From: Rotaria sp. Silwood1
Lineage: Eukaryota; Rotifera; Eurotatoria; Philodinida; Philodinidae
Direction: 5' to 3'
Length of the DNA: 64,000 bases
Assembly: GCA_905250075.1 (NCBI GenBank)
Contig: CAJNOP010000029.1
Location: 1,871,701-1,935,700, forward strand
Below are positions 62,303-64,000 of the stretch, in pieces. Made by a program: the position numbers and the translations under genes. Position 1 is the stretch's first letter; each line of letters starts with the position of its first letter. The notes beneath the pieces are model-generated. The model did no database searches, had not been told where the DNA came from, and worked only from the letters and a program-made list of their open reading frames with translations.

Positions 62303-64000
62303 ATGACTCAAGTAAACAACACAGACGTATATAGTTTCATTTTATTTCCAACCTTGAGCATCATTCTACAAATGACGTCGGTATCAAGCGAAACAATATG
62401 GTCATCAATGATCGCTGCTCGACAGCTTTCAATGACTTATTATACACTTTCTACTTGTTTAACTGATTTCTTACATCGTTATGTTGAAATATCATTATCA
62501 TCATCACCACAAACAAATAATATCTCATCTTCATTATTTCATAACCTTGATAAAACATTATTTTCTTCTTCTCTTACAACAACAAATCAATCACAACTTT
62601 TGGATGAATACTCCAATATTTTACTAAACATATTAAAGTGAGTAAAACAAAACTTATGTTTCATTTCACTCACTTGTAATCAAAAAGAAAACTCTAAATC
62701 CAAGTTTTTCGGTATGAATATCGGGTGATTAAAAAAACAACAACAAAACTTTCTTTTTATAATAAATAATTTATTTTTATCATTATAGGTAAGAAGAGTA
62801 TCATCCAAAAGATGATGATATGTGTAGCTTGACGTCGGATAGTGGCCATAAGTTTGAATAGAATCAGACTTCGAGCTCTATCTGATGACGCTCATATGTC
62901 GTCATCTTGCGTGTACGGAAACCGGCTTTCAGGTAAAGAGCCGTTGATTCTGTACCGCCAGTTAATTGGTAGTATTCTATATATTTATTTCTCATAAAAC
63001 AGTTTCAAATATATTTATTTAATTGTTGTAGACAAAATTCCTTACATACGAACATCATACAAAATGTTCGTCGTCTTTTTCGTCTTGATTCATTTCTTAA
63101 AGAATTATTCACTAGTGAACTTAACGAATATTGCCAATGTCAAGAATGTGATTGCATAATATCTAATAGGTAAGAAAAGAAAATAAAAGATTTCATTTTA
63201 ATCTTTTTGATTATTTTTCTTTTTTCGCTTTCTTTTAGTATAACTGATGTTATTCATGATGTCGGCGAAATACGAACAACATTATTAATTGAATCTAGTC
63301 AAATATCTTGTGCATGTTTTCGATGTGGAGATCAAAATCAAACAAAAACATTAACATTTAAACAGTAAGTTACATTAATAAAAATAAAATAAAGTTTTTT
63401 TTTTAATATACTTTTTGTTATTATTGTAGATTTAGTCCTTGTCTTGCATTAATAGTAAATCGTTTAAATATAAATGCAACAGATCAATTAACTAATGCAC
63501 AAGGTATAACATATGAGTTATGTTATGTTATTGAATTTGATTCATTATCACGTTCAATAATCAATGTATATTTACGTCAAGGTTGGTTTTTTTCGTTTTA
63601 AATTATTCTTCAAATTATTCTTTTGTTTTTTATTTTTGTTTAGATACAGAATTTATTAAAGTTGATGGACAAAATATATCAAGTCGATCATTAACAATAA
63701 ATAGTCAAGGAAAATTTCTTACACTTTGGCTAAGTCGTTCAAGATCGATTACAATTCCTGAACCAACTGAATTACAAACAACAGTTTCACATAATGTTAC
63801 ATTTCTATCTCCACCACAATCAGCATCATCATCATCACAAATAACATCAAATTCTATAATCAATAATGATATATCTATTCCAATTGAAAGTAAAAATACA
63901 AATGATTTGAATGATATTCTAATATCATCAAATACTACATTATATAATAATGAATATAATGATGATGATCATTTTTGGAATTCTTTGATTGAACAATCAA
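62303..64000 (+). CDS. Partial gene, possibly ubiquitin-specific-protease-related
   Basis: Exons 62303-62637, 63032-63169, 63239-63364, 63430-63581 and 63644 to the window edge join in phase; the gene runs off the end. The first 115 residues are helical and Ser/Thr-rich. A Cys pair cluster (CQCQECDC, later CACFRCG) is followed by FSPCLALIVNRLN and YELCYVIEFDSLSR. These recall the finger, P..L.L.L.RF and Y.L..VI.H elements of USP-type domains, but no Cys box is present and the His box is not visible. The last exon is Ser/Asn-rich. The assignment is weak; it could be a catalytically dead USP-like protein or something else. The ATG at 62303 is the first in frame. Confidence 0.5.

Noticed and set aside
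1-64000. tRNA, rRNA, CRISPR array and bacterial-type operon signals
   Set aside because: No tRNA box A/B pairs, rRNA blocks, spaced direct repeats or Shine-Dalgarno sites were recognised; the gene structure is eukaryotic throughout.

Overview
The window reads as nuclear DNA of a small, AT-rich animal genome with many short introns. Most introns are 45-70 nt with GT-AG ends, and a few are 0.4-4 kb and filled with repeats. Animal-only gene families (a TGF-beta type I receptor, CSRP-type LIM proteins, CLIP-170, VRK, TAF5) sit beside intronless secreted glycosidases whose closest types look plant or bacterial. Splice-acceptor-like sequences lie directly before several start codons, as expected for spliced-leader trans-splicing. 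A bdelloid rotifer or close relative fits this best. That is an inference from style and gene content, not a database match. Exon models were built by eye from splice signals, reading phase and family homology, and all stated models keep phase.

Layout. 1-3082: no firm gene, possible decayed coding scraps. 3083-13046: two paralogous CSRP-type LIM genes face each other tail to tail (plus strand 3083-4142; minus strand 8481-13046), with a membrane-anchored cyclase/kynurenine-formamidase-family gene (7268-8229) between them. 13047-18955: a long gene-poor stretch. 18956-43791: five plus-strand genes close together, namely a TGF-beta/activin type I receptor kinase, LSM5, TAF5, a vaccinia-related kinase (VRK) with a one-base frameshift in a run of nine A, and CLIP-170 with three tandem 246-nt exons. 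43792-46243: repeat-rich spacer. 46244-50092: two intronless secreted glycosidase-type genes on the minus strand (GH29 fucosidase; GH43-like beta-propeller). 51239-51775: a small PARP-type zinc-finger protein. 53171-53549: a three-exon small secreted cysteine-rich peptide. 54785-56450: a decayed GH38 alpha-mannosidase. 56859-57981: a U-box fused to a Ras/Rab-like GTPase with a CaaX-like end. 58677-61057: a secreted protein with two Ly6/uPAR-like domains, a Thr/Ser-rich linker, an EGF module and a ShKT-like tail. 62303 to the edge: a gene that may be related to ubiquitin-specific proteases.

Repeats. The 4-kb LSM5 intron holds a large nested foldback. A hairpin with two 92-bp arms lies between TAF5 and VRK. 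A short terminal-inverted-repeat element sits in a CLIP intron. A diverged repeat is shared by TAF5 intron 1 and the 45-46 kb spacer, where the second copy is interrupted by about 600 bp.

Most unusual: the U-box/GTPase fusion, the LU-LU-EGF-ShKT protein, the tandem exon duplication in CLIP-170, the altered GS box of the receptor kinase, and the cluster of intronless glycosidases beside a dead mannosidase.
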